A DNA stretch of 64,000 nt, taken from NCBI RefSeq assembly GCF_003852405.1, contig NZ_QAJM01000007.1, positions 186,001 to 250,000 of the forward strand. The letters are read 5' to 3'. A program made the translations under genes and the position numbers. Shown here piece after piece: positions 25,973 to 34,810 of this stretch. The notes under the pieces were generated by a model. That model searched no databases. It saw nothing but the letters and a program-made list of their open reading frames with translations, and had not been told where the DNA came from. Numbering within the stretch: position 1 is the stretch's first letter; each line of letters begins with the position of its first letter. The stretch comes from Pseudomonas sp. KBW05. Its GTDB lineage: Bacteria > Pseudomonadota > Gammaproteobacteria > Pseudomonadales > Pseudomonadaceae.

Positions 25973-27342
25973 CCCGCAAACAGCAATTGCTCAAGCGCCA
26001 TCGGCGCAACAAGCGCGTGGTGCTGATGGTCGGCGTATTGCTGCTGGTGGCGATCGGCGTCCTGGTGGCTTGGTGGTTGCCGTTGTTGTTGGCCGTGCTG
26101 GCCTGGGTCGCTCACGAAGCGTGGTTTGCCGACCACCTGTTTTACGCACCCAACGAAGACTATCAATACCGCTTCTCGGCCGATGCCGAGCTGGCCGGTG
26201 TGCGTCTGGAAAACGGGCGCTTGCTGCTCGACCAGCCGGTCGCCGCAGACGCCACGCTGGTGCTGGCGATCAACGTCAAAAGCACCTGGCTTGGGCGCTT
26301 TCTCGATCCGAGCATTGCACTGGGTGACGACCGCCAAACCTTCGAACGTGGCGTCAACGGTGTGCGTTACCTCAATCTCAGCGGTTTGGCGCTGAGCGAG
26401 TTGCAGCTGCGCGGTCGTCATTGTCGCCTGCTTGGCACGCCGCGCCTCTGGGCCTGGACCCAGCCGGATTACCGCACACAGCGCGTGATGGTCATCGCGC
26501 CCCACGCCGACGATGCCGAGCTGGCTGCTTTCGGGCTCTACAGCCAAGCCGAAAAACCCTGGATCGTTACCCTCACAGCGGGCGAAATCGAAGCCGAACA
26601 CTATCAGCAGATGGGCCTGGACGCGGTCGAAGCCGCGCGTATCAAGGGCCGCCTGCGCGCCTGGGACAGCATCGCCGTGCCGCTGTGGGCCGGCGTGCCC
26701 CAAGCGCACTGCGTGCAACTGGGCTATTTTTGCCTGCAATTGCAGGCGATGCAGGCCGCGCCGGACCAGCCCTTCGCCTCCCGTGAAGCCGAGCTGAGCG
26801 ATGTGCGGCCGTTCCGCCAATTCAACCCGTTCCCGCTGCCCGCGGATAGCGACGGCTTGCCGACCTGGAATAACCTGTTGGCCGACCTGCGAGCGGTGCT
26901 GTTGATGGCACGTCCGGAAGTGATCGTGCTGCCGTATTCGGCGCTGGACCCGCACCCCGATCACATCTGTGCGCAGAGCGCCGTCATGCAAGCCTTGCAA
27001 GGCCTGGAGTGGCAGCCGACCACGGTGTTGGGCTACGCCAACCATCTGCATGACAACGACCGCTGGCCCATGGGCGATGCGGGCAACGGCATTGCCTTGC
27101 CGCCGTTGTTCGATGCAACCCAGGAGCTGCATCCGTGCAGCCTGCCGCTGACGTTGGCGCAACAGCGCGACAAGGCCATGGCGTTGGGCATGATGCATGA
27201 CCTGCAACCGGCACCGCCCTTCAAGCGGCGAGTCCGACGCCTCTTGCAGCGAGTACTGGCCGGGCGCGCGCGTTCGCCTTACGGGGAGAACGAGTTCTTC
27301 CGCAAGGCGGTGCGGCGACATGAGTTGTTCTGGCGTTTGTGA
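25969..27342 (+). CDS. dnpA: DnpA-type PIG-L family de-N-acetylase
   Basis: A 457-residue membrane-anchored protein. A basic N-terminus (RKQQLLKRHRRNKR) is followed by one or two hydrophobic helices (about 17-50), a beta-rich region, and a PIG-L deacetylase domain with the zinc-binding APHADDAELAAFG motif (about 170-182) and a later HPDHICAQSA. The ATG at 25969 overlaps the mig-14 stop (ATGA); an upstream GTG at 25939 would extend it by ten residues. In P. aeruginosa DnpA (PA5002) influences fluoroquinolone persistence. The likely reaction is N-deacetylation of an LPS core amino sugar, which is inference. Confidence 0.85.
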   Translation: MTRKQQLLKRHRRNKRVVLMVGVLLLVAIGVLVAWWLPLLLAVLAWVAHEAWFADHLFYAPNEDYQYRFSADAELAGVRLENGRLLLDQPVAADATLVLAINVKSTWLGRFLDPSIALGDDRQTFERGVNGVRYLNLSGLALSELQLRGRHCRLLGTPRLWAWTQPDYRTQRVMVIAPHADDAELAAFGLYSQAEKPWIVTLTAGEIEAEHYQQMGLDAVEAARIKGRLRAWDSIAVPLWAGVPQAHCVQLGYFCLQLQAMQAAPDQPFASREAELSDVRPFRQFNPFPLPADSDGLPTWNNLLADLRAVLLMARPEVIVLPYSALDPHPDHICAQSAVMQALQGLEWQPTTVLGYANHLHDNDRWPMGDAGNGIALPPLFDATQELHPCSLPLTLAQQRDKAMALGMMHDLQPAPPFKRRVRRLLQRVLAGRARSPYGENEFFRKAVRRHELFWRL

Positions 27343-27359
27343 CCTGTGAAAGGAAGAGC

Positions 27360-28316
27360 ATGAAAGTTTTATTTCTGGTGCAGAAAGAACAGCGCGCCAT
27401 CCTCGACCGTCTTTACGACGGCATCGCCGAGCATTGCGAATGCGATACCCGCTGGTTGAGCAGCGCCGAGCAGCGCAACCTGCGCGGTTACTTTCGCCGT
27501 GAAGTTGACGTGACCCGCTATGACCGCATCGTGTTCTTCCTGCGCTTCAAGCAGGAGATCCGCCAGGCCGGTTTTATCCGCACGATCCCCAATCTGGTGA
27601 TCCTCGAGCACGACGCCTATCAGAACTACATTCCGTGCAAGTACACCGGAAAATTCAGCGCCCATTACCGCCGTTTGCCCTGGGCACGGGTGATCAGCTC
27701 GGGCTTTATGGTGTCGCAGCGTTTGCGTGAGGAAGGTTTTGACGCGGTGTTCGTGCCCAAGGGTTACGATCAGGCGTTGTTGCAGCCGCAGGAGCGTGAG
27801 CGCGACATCGAGCTGGCGTTTGTCGGCAGCACCAATAGCGTGGCCTACAGTGGGCGCAAGGCGTTGCTTGATGAGCTGGCGCAGGTCGAGCCCTTGGTGG
27901 TGACGCGCACCAAGTCGGGCGAGGAATATTGCGCGACACTCAACCGGATCCGCTTTTTCGTCAGTGCCGATGTGGGCATGGGCGAGTACATGATCAAGAA
28001 CTTCGAGGCCATGGCCTGTGGCTGTGTGCTGCTGGCGTATGACCAGGGCGAGGCGGAAAACCAGGCCCTGGGTTTTGAAGACAAGGTCAACGTGGTGTTC
28101 TATAAAGACATCCCGCAGCTGCAGGAAAAACTCGCCGAGCTGCGCGCCAACCCTCAGTTGGCGGCAGAGATTGCGCGTAATGGCCAGGAGTTGGCTGTCC
28201 GCCAGTTCAGCTTTGCACGTATCGGCCAGCGTATTGTTGAAGTGCTGCAGCCGCCGTTGCGCCCGCGTGCGCCATTGAGTCTGCTGGAAAAGTTGCGCCT
28301 GAAACTGGGCGTGTAA
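27360..28316 (+). CDS. ssg: Ssg-like glycosyltransferase, cell-surface polysaccharide
   Basis: A 318-residue GT-B protein. The C-terminal part contains LAFVGSTNSVAYSGRKALLDEL and GEYMIKNFEAMACGCVLLAYDQGE, the family's glycan-transfer signature with a late donor-site Glu. AGGAAG precedes the ATG at 27360 with six-base spacing. Ssg (PA5001) in Pseudomonas is needed for normal O-polysaccharide and exopolysaccharide, phage sensitivity and motility. Here it follows dnpA after 17 nt. Donor and acceptor are unknown. Confidence 0.8.
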   Translation: MKVLFLVQKEQRAILDRLYDGIAEHCECDTRWLSSAEQRNLRGYFRREVDVTRYDRIVFFLRFKQEIRQAGFIRTIPNLVILEHDAYQNYIPCKYTGKFSAHYRRLPWARVISSGFMVSQRLREEGFDAVFVPKGYDQALLQPQERERDIELAFVGSTNSVAYSGRKALLDELAQVEPLVVTRTKSGEEYCATLNRIRFFVSADVGMGEYMIKNFEAMACGCVLLAYDQGEAENQALGFEDKVNVVFYKDIPQLQEKLAELRANPQLAAEIARNGQELAVRQFSFARIGQRIVEVLQPPLRPRAPLSLLEKLRLKLGV

Positions 28317-28362
28317 CATTCGTCTGGTCGTTGAAAGCGGCCATTTTATTGTTGGTGCCAAC

Positions 28363-29124
28363 GTGCGATTTTCCGAACAGAGCGACATCACCCTTGTCGT
28401 GACCAGCTGCGGCCGCTTTGACCTGTTGAAGCGCACGCTTGAGAGCTTCGATGCCTTCAATACGGCGGATATCCGCGAGGTGTTCATTACCGAGGACTCC
28501 GGTGATGACGCCGTGCGCCAGGCCATTCCGGCCCATTGGCGGGAACACTGCACGTTCTTCGTCAACCGCCCGAAGCTGGGCCAGTTGGCCTCTATCGACT
28601 TGGCCTACACTTCGGTAAAGACGCCGTACATTTTCCACTGTGAAGATGACTGGGAGTTCTATCGCCCGGGGTTTGTCGAGGACTCCAAGACGATCCTGGA
28701 GCTGCGCCCGGACGTTCTCCAGGTGTGGCTGCGCAACTTTGTCTATGACTTGCAGGTACACAGCCCCTATATCCGCCTGGGGCCGCGTGAGTTGATCGGT
28801 GCAGTGCCGTGTTATCCGTTGATTTCCGACAAGCCGGAATGGCAGGCGTTTTCCCTGAACCCCGGTTTGCGTCGGATCAAGGAATATCTGTTGTGTGCGC
28901 CGTATGCAGGGTTTGAAGGGGAGAAGGGCTTGTCGCGGCGGTATGCCGAATTGAACTTGACGGCCGTGACCCTTGAGGGTGACGCGGTGCTGCACACCGG
29001 CTTCGGGTTACATGTATCGACCTCGGCCGAGCGCTTGAACAAGGCCCGGCGCAAGCGTCGCGAGCGGATCAAGTTGGGCGCAGTGCTGCTGCTGGGCCTC
29101 GCCGTCGGCTGGTTGCTCGGTTGA
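28363..29124 (+). CDS. GT2-like glycosyltransferase with C-terminal membrane anchor
   Basis: A 253-residue protein. The GT-A fold is suggested by ITLVVTSCGRFDLLKRTLESFD at the N-terminus and IFHCEDDWEFYRPGF at about 86-100, with the acidic EDD metal-binding signature. The C-terminus holds a basic stretch (KARRKRRERIK) and a single hydrophobic helix (LGAVLLLGLAVGWLLG), so it is probably tail-anchored in the inner membrane. The start is a GTG at 28363 with no clear ribosome-binding site. It has no counterpart that I recall in the P. aeruginosa core cluster. Confidence 0.72.
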   Translation: MRFSEQSDITLVVTSCGRFDLLKRTLESFDAFNTADIREVFITEDSGDDAVRQAIPAHWREHCTFFVNRPKLGQLASIDLAYTSVKTPYIFHCEDDWEFYRPGFVEDSKTILELRPDVLQVWLRNFVYDLQVHSPYIRLGPRELIGAVPCYPLISDKPEWQAFSLNPGLRRIKEYLLCAPYAGFEGEKGLSRRYAELNLTAVTLEGDAVLHTGFGLHVSTSAERLNKARRKRRERIKLGAVLLLGLAVGWLLG

Positions 29125-29171
29125 GCTACGAACACGCTTCCAGAACGCTTGCAGAAGGTCCGTATCAATCA

Positions 29172-30257
29172 ATGAGCATTCTCAACGTCATGTGGGCTGG
29201 TGGTTCTGCATTCGCTTCCGTGCAGAAGGTGCATCAGCAAGTGCTTGGCAGTATCGATTGCGGTGCATCCATCCACACCTGGTTGCTCCAGGGCGGCGCG
29301 CAGCCGGGCGATGGGGCGGTTGAGTGGAACCTCTCGTCTGCCCAGCTCAAGGGGCGGCACGTTTGGAAACTGCTGGTGCCGCTTATGCAGGCGCGTTTCC
29401 GGCGGGCATTGCCTGGGGACGTAAAGGTGGTGCTGCTCGATGGCGTCGGCGTGGCGCGGGTGCTGTTGCCGGTGCTCAAGAGCCTGCCCGAGGTACGTGC
29501 CGTGGTGCTGTTCCATGGTATGACACGGCTGCGCGGCTCCGATCGCACGCTGTTCGAGCAGTTCCCTGAATCGCGGCTGACGGTGGCGGCGGTGTCACAG
29601 ACCCTGGCCGACTCGCTCCAGTGTGATTTGCAGCGGCCTGTGGCGGTCCTGCGCAGTGCCTTCGACCCTGACGCCTTTCGGGCGGCGACGCTGCCGCGTG
29701 AGCAGGCGCGTGCGCGTCTGGGTTTGTCGCCGGGCAATGCGCCGGTGCTGGGCGCCGTTGGCCGATTGGTGGGCAGCAAGGGCTTCGCTTGCTTGTTGGA
29801 AGCGTTTGCTGGCGTGACCACGCATCAACCCGAAGCGCGCTTGGTGATTGTTGGCGAAGGCGCTGCGCGGGCGGACCTTGAAGCGCTGGTCGAACGCCTT
29901 GGCTTGCGCGGCAAAGTCTATATGCCGGGGCACCTGGCAGAAGCGGCCACCCTGTACCGCGCGTTTGACTGGGTCGCGATACCCTCGTCGGCGGAGGGCT
30001 TGGGGCTGATCGTGCAAGAGGCGGTGATGGCCGGTGTGCCGGTATTGACCAGTGAGCTGGCGGTGTTCCGCGAGCAATTGGCTGGCGCCGGTTGGTATGC
30101 ACCGTCTGACGATGCTGATGCCTGGGCGCGCCTGCTGGAGCAGGCCTTTGCCGCGGGCCCTGAGGCGGCGGTGCAGGCTCAGTTGCAGGCGCTTGCGCCG
30201 GAGCAGGCCTGGCAGGACTTCACTGCCACGGCCCGGCGTTTGCTTTCACCGCGCTAG
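29172..30257 (+). CDS. GT4 glycosyltransferase, last of second LPS block (WapR-like position)
   Basis: A 361-residue GT-B transferase. VLGAVGRLVGSKGFACLLEA, LVIVGEGAARADLEALVERL and the retaining signature PSSAEGLGLIVQEAVMAGVP (E-x7-E) are clear. I prefer the ATG at 29172 (MSILNVMWAGG); an upstream TTG at 29121, overlapping the GT2 stop, would add 17 residues. Its position before waaL suggests an outer-core rhamnosyl- or glucosyltransferase like WapR (PA5000), but donor specificity is not determinable. Its 3' end overlaps the convergent gene by 12 bp. Confidence 0.82.
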   Translation: MSILNVMWAGGSAFASVQKVHQQVLGSIDCGASIHTWLLQGGAQPGDGAVEWNLSSAQLKGRHVWKLLVPLMQARFRRALPGDVKVVLLDGVGVARVLLPVLKSLPEVRAVVLFHGMTRLRGSDRTLFEQFPESRLTVAAVSQTLADSLQCDLQRPVAVLRSAFDPDAFRAATLPREQARARLGLSPGNAPVLGAVGRLVGSKGFACLLEAFAGVTTHQPEARLVIVGEGAARADLEALVERLGLRGKVYMPGHLAEAATLYRAFDWVAIPSSAEGLGLIVQEAVMAGVPVLTSELAVFREQLAGAGWYAPSDDADAWARLLEQAFAAGPEAAVQAQLQALAPEQAWQDFTATARRLLSPR

Positions 30258-30851
30258 CACGGCCTGTTCGAGCGCTTGCATCGGAAAGCGCTCGTTCAGC
30301 TTCTCCCGTGCAATATAACGGGCGAAGTGCTGCAGGTTGCGCTTGACCAGCGCCGGGCTCAGCGGAGCACGCAGGAAGCGCAGGTCGGCCACGTCGATCA
30401 GACCCATCTGGTTGTCCGGCGTCACGACGATATTGCCCAGGTGCAGCGAGCGGAAGTAGATGCCGGCAGCGTGCAGCCGGCGAATCAGCGCCACCAGCGG
30501 TTCCAGGTTCTGCTCCCAGTCGAAGCCTTCCTGGTTGGCGATCTGGCGCAAGGTCTCGCCCGGCAGGGGCCGGTACAACACGGCAGTCATGCCCGGCGCG
30601 TCGAGTTGAAAGCTGTCGAGCACGGTGAGGGTGGGAATACCGCGTTTTTGCAGCCCGAGCGCGTTATCGATGAAGCGCTTGGAGTACGGACGAAACATCG
30701 CAGAAGAAAAAAACCGCTTACGGCGAAACAGTTTAAGGATGTTCCCGTCTGCCAGCAGGTAGACTTTGGGGCCGTAGCTGTCCTTCTCGAGGATTTTGGC
30801 GCCGGCAATCATCGTATTTAAAGTGGCTTGGGGAAGCCTTGAACATTGCAT
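30246..30851 (-). CDS. InaA-family kinase-like protein lacking the catalytic Asp
   Basis: A 201-residue kinase-fold protein on the strand opposite the rest of the LPS locus. LKLFRRKRF holds the likely ATP lysine and LIDVADLRF the metal-binding Asp. The catalytic loop reads YFRSLHLGNIVV, in which the HxD Asp is Ser, so activity is doubtful. I start at the ATG at 30851 (MQCSRLPQATLNTM), with AAGG upstream; a longer open frame to 31067 would run over the waaL start. It matches PA4998 in position. The role is unknown, and it may regulate or scaffold core phosphorylation. Confidence 0.75.
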   Translation of the reverse strand: MQCSRLPQATLNTMIAGAKILEKDSYGPKVYLLADGNILKLFRRKRFFSSAMFRPYSKRFIDNALGLQKRGIPTLTVLDSFQLDAPGMTAVLYRPLPGETLRQIANQEGFDWEQNLEPLVALIRRLHAAGIYFRSLHLGNIVVTPDNQMGLIDVADLRFLRAPLSPALVKRNLQHFARYIAREKLNERFPMQALEQAVLAR

Positions 30852-30958
30852 CGTCAAAAAGCCTTGTAGGAGTCGCGGGCACAATAATCGGTAATGATGC
30901 CGAAAGTTTTGGGTTTTAACCATGCCGGGTTGGCAGGTTGGCCGTTTTAGGAGCGGGC

Positions 30959-32137
30959 ATGCAAGCAAGTCGTTGGGCGCGAGGGTGGATGTGTTTCGGG
31001 TTGCTGTGGTTTTTGCTGGGGATCGCCTTCGCGCCGACCAATAAGATCTATCAACAAGGGCTGACACTGTTTCTATGGCTGCCGGCCATGGTGTTTGCCT
31101 GGTCTGCCCGTGAACAGCTCAAGCACGTCTGGCGCACTCAGCGCTGGACGATCGTAGCGCTTGGGCTGCTGGCGGCCTGGGGCTTGATCAGCCTGTTCTG
31201 GACCAATGCCCAGGACGGCTCCCGTGAAGCCAAGCGTCTGCTCTATATCGGTGTGTTCCTGCTGTTCTTCCCGGTACTTGCCCAAGGCCAGACCCAGCAG
31301 GTGATTCGCCTGATGCAGTGGGGTGGCTTTGGTCTGGCCTTGTCGTCGCTGCTGGCGATGATCAAGTTCTATGGCCTTGAAGGCAACGTCTGGCACGCCC
31401 GCATTGAGGGCCTGGGGCAGCTGTCGCACCCGATCCTCGGCGCGTACGTCATTGGCTTGGCGGCCGTGTGGATGTTGCATTGGGTGCCGCGTGGCCGCTG
31501 GACGCAGGTGGCTTGCCTGGTGGCAGTCGCTTTGCTCGGCCTGTTTGTGGTGGCGAGCCAGAGCCGTGGTGCCGTGCTGGCCTTGCTGCTGAGCGTGGTG
31601 GCAATGCCGCTGTGGTGCCGCGACCGACGCAGCAGCGTGATTGCCATCGCGGCGACGTTGGCGGCAATCGTGGTGTTTGTGTCCCTGCAGTCGTTGATGC
31701 TGTCCCGCGGCGCGTCCTTCCGCCCGCAGATTTTCATGGCTGCGATGCAGATGATCAGCGAGCGCCCCTGGACCGGCCTGGGCCTGGGCGGTGATTACTT
31801 CCTGCAATGGGAAGATCACCGCTTTGACCATTCCCATAACCTGTTCACCCACGTGGCCATCGAGCTCGGCCTGCCGGGTCTGCTCCTGTGGTGCGCGGTG
31901 TGGCTCGGTGTGCTGTGGCAAGCCTGGAAGGTGCGCGACACCCGGTACGGCAAAGGCATCATCGGCATGTGGGTGTTTTCCACGCTGGCGATGCAATTCG
32001 ATGCGGCAAGCCTCACCGGTACGCCTCGGGCCGAATGGTTCATCACCTGGCTGCCGGTGGCGCTGGCCAGTGTTTTGGTCTGGGCTCGGGCCAAACCCGA
32101 TGCTTGTGATAAAGTTGCCGCCCTACCTAATCAGTGA
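30959..32137 (+). CDS. waaL: O-antigen ligase WaaL
   Basis: A 392-residue polytopic inner-membrane protein with about 10-12 hydrophobic segments that transfers polymerised O-antigen from undecaprenyl pyrophosphate to lipid A-core at the periplasmic face. The large periplasmic loop shows FRPQIFMAAMQMISERPWTGLG and the O-antigen-ligase signature HSHNLFTHVAIELGLPG with the essential His. The ATG at 30959 has AGGAG five bases upstream. It is divergent from the kinase-like gene at 30246 and is followed within 9 nt by msbA. Confidence 0.93.
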   Translation: MQASRWARGWMCFGLLWFLLGIAFAPTNKIYQQGLTLFLWLPAMVFAWSAREQLKHVWRTQRWTIVALGLLAAWGLISLFWTNAQDGSREAKRLLYIGVFLLFFPVLAQGQTQQVIRLMQWGGFGLALSSLLAMIKFYGLEGNVWHARIEGLGQLSHPILGAYVIGLAAVWMLHWVPRGRWTQVACLVAVALLGLFVVASQSRGAVLALLLSVVAMPLWCRDRRSSVIAIAATLAAIVVFVSLQSLMLSRGASFRPQIFMAAMQMISERPWTGLGLGGDYFLQWEDHRFDHSHNLFTHVAIELGLPGLLLWCAVWLGVLWQAWKVRDTRYGKGIIGMWVFSTLAMQFDAASLTGTPRAEWFITWLPVALASVLVWARAKPDACDKVAALPNQ

Positions 32138-32145
32138 GCTCGACA

Positions 32146-33954
32146 ATGAGTGACGCACCGCCCAAAGCGGAACAGGAATCCAGCCTGAAAATCTATTTCA
32201 GGCTGCTGGGCTATGTGAAACCCTACATCGGCATGTTCCTGGTGAGCATCGTCGGTTTCGTGATTTTCGCGTCCACCCAGCCGATGCTGGCCGGGATCCT
32301 CAAATACTTTGTTGACGGCTTGAGCAACCCGGACGTGGTGTTTTTCCCCAACGTGCCGTACCTCAAGGACCTGAAACTGCTGATGGCCGTGCCGCTGCTG
32401 ATCGTCCTGATCGCTGCGTGGCAGGGCCTCGGCTCGTTCCTGGGCAACTACTACCTGGCCAAGGTATCCCTGGGCCTGGTCCACGACCTGCGGGTGCAGT
32501 TGTTCAATAAACTGCTGGTATTGCCTAACCGTTATTTCGATACCCACAGTTCCGGGCACCTGATCTCGCGCATCACCTTTAACGTGACCATGGTCACTGG
32601 CGCTGCCACGGATGCGATCAAGGTCGTGATCCGCGAAGGCCTGACGGTGGTGTTCCTGTTCGGCTACCTCCTGTGGATGAACTGGAAGCTGACCCTGGTG
32701 ATGCTGGCGATCCTGCCGATCATCGCCACGATGGTCGGCAGCACCAGCAAGAAATTTCGCAAGCAGAGCAAGAAAATCCAGGTGGCGATGGGTGATGTGA
32801 CCCATGTGGCCTCGGAGACGATCCAGGGCTACCGCGTGGTGCGCAGCTTCGGTGGGGAAACCTACGAAGAGCAGCGCTTTGCCAAGGCGAGCATGAGCAA
32901 CACCGAAAAGCAGATGCGCATGACCAAGACCGGCGCGGTCTACACGCCCATGCTGCAACTGGTGATCTACACCGCAATGGCGGCGCTGATGTTCCTGGTG
33001 CTGTTCCTGCGGGGCGATGCGACAGCCGGCGACCTGGTGGCCTACATCACCGCGGCGGGCCTGCTGCCCAAGCCGATCCGCCAATTGTCGGAAGTCAGTT
33101 CGACCATCCAGAAGGGCGTCGCGGGTGCCGAAAGCATCTTTGAGCAATTGGATGTCGAGCCTGAAGTGGACACCGGCACCGTCGAGAAAGAACGGGTCAG
33201 CGGCCGTCTGGACGTGCGCAACCTGAGCTTCACCTACCCCGGCACCGAGCGCGAAGTACTGAAGAACATCAGCTTCACCGCCGCGCCAGGCCAGATGGTC
33301 GCGCTGGTCGGGCGTTCGGGCAGTGGCAAGTCCACGCTCGCCGCGCTGATCCCGCGCTTCTATCACCACGAGACCGGCGAGATCCTCCTCGACGAAGTGG
33401 AAATCGAAGACTACCGCCTGCGCAACCTGCGCCGCCACGTGGCCCAGGTGACCCAGCACGTGACGCTGTTCAACGACACCGTGGCCAACAACATTGCCTA
33501 CGGCGACCTGGCTGGCGCGCCGCGTGAAGACGTCGAGAAAGCGGCGCGGGATGCCTACGCCATGGACTTCATCGCCGAGCTGCCCAAGGGCCTCGACACC
33601 GAAGTCGGTGAAAACGGCGTGCTGCTCTCCGGTGGCCAGCGCCAGCGTTTGGCGATTGCCCGCGCGCTGCTGAAAAACGCGCCGCTGCTGATCCTCGATG
33701 AAGCCACTTCGGCGCTGGATACCGAGTCCGAACGGCATATCCAGGCCGCGCTGGACAAGGTCATGAAGGGTCGCACCACCTTGGTGATTGCGCACCGTCT
33801 GTCTACCATCGAGAAAGCCGACCTGATTCTGGTCATGGATCACGGCGAAATTGTCGAGCGTGGTACACACCTTGAGCTGCTGGCGATGGGGGGCTACTAC
33901 TCCCGCCTGCACGCCATGGGGCTGGACGAGCCGGCAACGGCCAACATCACCTGA
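32146..33954 (+). CDS. msbA: Lipid A export ATP-binding/permease MsbA
   Basis: A 602-residue homodimeric ABC exporter that flips lipid A-core across the inner membrane. The six-helix transmembrane domain (about 20-330) starts FRLLGYVKPYIGMF. The nucleotide-binding domain has Walker A GRSGSGKST, the signature LSGGQRQRLAIARAL, Walker B LLILDEATSALD and the switch His in IAHRLSTIE. The ATG at 32146 follows the waaL stop by eight bases; the in-frame GTG at 32134 overlaps that stop and is less likely. Transcription ends at the hairpin at 33961-33985. Confidence 0.97.
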   Translation: MSDAPPKAEQESSLKIYFRLLGYVKPYIGMFLVSIVGFVIFASTQPMLAGILKYFVDGLSNPDVVFFPNVPYLKDLKLLMAVPLLIVLIAAWQGLGSFLGNYYLAKVSLGLVHDLRVQLFNKLLVLPNRYFDTHSSGHLISRITFNVTMVTGAATDAIKVVIREGLTVVFLFGYLLWMNWKLTLVMLAILPIIATMVGSTSKKFRKQSKKIQVAMGDVTHVASETIQGYRVVRSFGGETYEEQRFAKASMSNTEKQMRMTKTGAVYTPMLQLVIYTAMAALMFLVLFLRGDATAGDLVAYITAAGLLPKPIRQLSEVSSTIQKGVAGAESIFEQLDVEPEVDTGTVEKERVSGRLDVRNLSFTYPGTEREVLKNISFTAAPGQMVALVGRSGSGKSTLAALIPRFYHHETGEILLDEVEIEDYRLRNLRRHVAQVTQHVTLFNDTVANNIAYGDLAGAPREDVEKAARDAYAMDFIAELPKGLDTEVGENGVLLSGGQRQRLAIARALLKNAPLLILDEATSALDTESERHIQAALDKVMKGRTTLVIAHRLSTIEKADLILVMDHGEIVERGTHLELLAMGGYYSRLHAMGLDEPATANIT

Positions 33955-33960
33955 CAAGAC

Positions 33961-33985
33961 GGGGCGCGCAATGCGCCCCGTTTTT
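33961..33985 (+). terminator. Rho-independent terminator after msbA
   Basis: A 7-bp GC stem (GGGGCGC / GCGCCCC) with a 5-nt loop is followed by G and five T residues, starting six bases after the msbA stop. Confidence 0.92.
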
Positions 33986-34105
33986 GTATCAAGCCCCTTA
34001 CAGGCTTGACCAAAGCCAAATAATTCGCCGCCTATCGTTTGTTATGTTGGCCTTCTCGATTCGAATGACGAACGAGAGGGTTAACCTTCTTGCGTGGGTA
34101 ATGGA

Positions 34106-34810
34106 ATGTTGCAACGTCTGTTCTGGAAACTGCTGCCCAAACAGCAGAGGGCTTTTTTGTTAGGGCGTTTGTCGGTGGTGGATCGGCAGGCGGTCAACAA
34201 GTCCATGTCGGCATTGACCGTCCTTCCGCCCGCTTTTGTAAAACATGCCTGTGTGTTCATCCACGTGCCCAAGTGCGCGGGCAGCAGTGTCTGCTCGGTA
34301 CTGCTGGATGGGCGCTGGCCGGGGCATTTGCCGTACCACTGGTATGAGCAGCAATTCCCCGCGCATTGCGCCGACAGTTTCAAGTTTGCCTTCGTGCGTG
34401 ACCCGCTGGAACGTGCCTACTCGGCGTACACCTATCTGCGCGGCAACAGCATGGGCAGCCGGGATCGGGAGGCCCAGGCGTTGGTGGGCAGCTACCGCGA
34501 CTTTGATCACTTCGTCGCCGGCTGGCTGCACCCGGACAACCTGCGCCGGCAACTGCACTTTGCCCCGCAGACCGACTTCCTGGTGGATCACCTGGGGCGC
34601 ATGTCCATGGATTTTCTTGGACGCCAGGAGCACCTGCAGCGGGATTTTCGCAGTGTCTGCGAACGCCTTGGACTGAACGCGGCCTTGCCTCATCTCAACG
34701 TTTCCCTTGGGCGCCGCAGCGAACCCGTCCGGGACTTTTGCTCCTTGCGTACGCGCCGTTTGGTCAGGCGTGCCTATCAGCGCGACTACGAGGTCTTGGG
34801 TTATGAATAA
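34106..34810 (+). CDS. PAPS-dependent sulfotransferase
   Basis: A 234-residue protein of the carbohydrate sulfotransferase type. The 5'-phosphosulfate-binding loop is FIHVPKCAGSSV (about 51-62), with Lys and Ser contacting the sulfate donor. The 3'-phosphate motif is FAFVRDPLERAYSAY (about 95-109), with the conserved Arg and Ser. I start at ATG 34106 (MLQRLFWKLL); an in-frame GTG at 34094 is possible. The gene overlaps cysC by 8 nt, so the PAPS producer and consumer are co-translated. Its place between msbA and hldE, which I recall as adjacent in P. aeruginosa, marks it as accessory. The acceptor is unknown, with an LPS core or O-antigen sugar most likely. Confidence 0.85.
   Translation: MLQRLFWKLLPKQQRAFLLGRLSVVDRQAVNKSMSALTVLPPAFVKHACVFIHVPKCAGSSVCSVLLDGRWPGHLPYHWYEQQFPAHCADSFKFAFVRDPLERAYSAYTYLRGNSMGSRDREAQALVGSYRDFDHFVAGWLHPDNLRRQLHFAPQTDFLVDHLGRMSMDFLGRQEHLQRDFRSVCERLGLNAALPHLNVSLGRRSEPVRDFCSLRTRRLVRRAYQRDYEVLGYE

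Noticed and set aside
32131-33957. A 608-codon open frame on the minus strand opposite msbA
   Set aside because: Antisense shadow of msbA with His/Gln/Val-rich composition and no domain.
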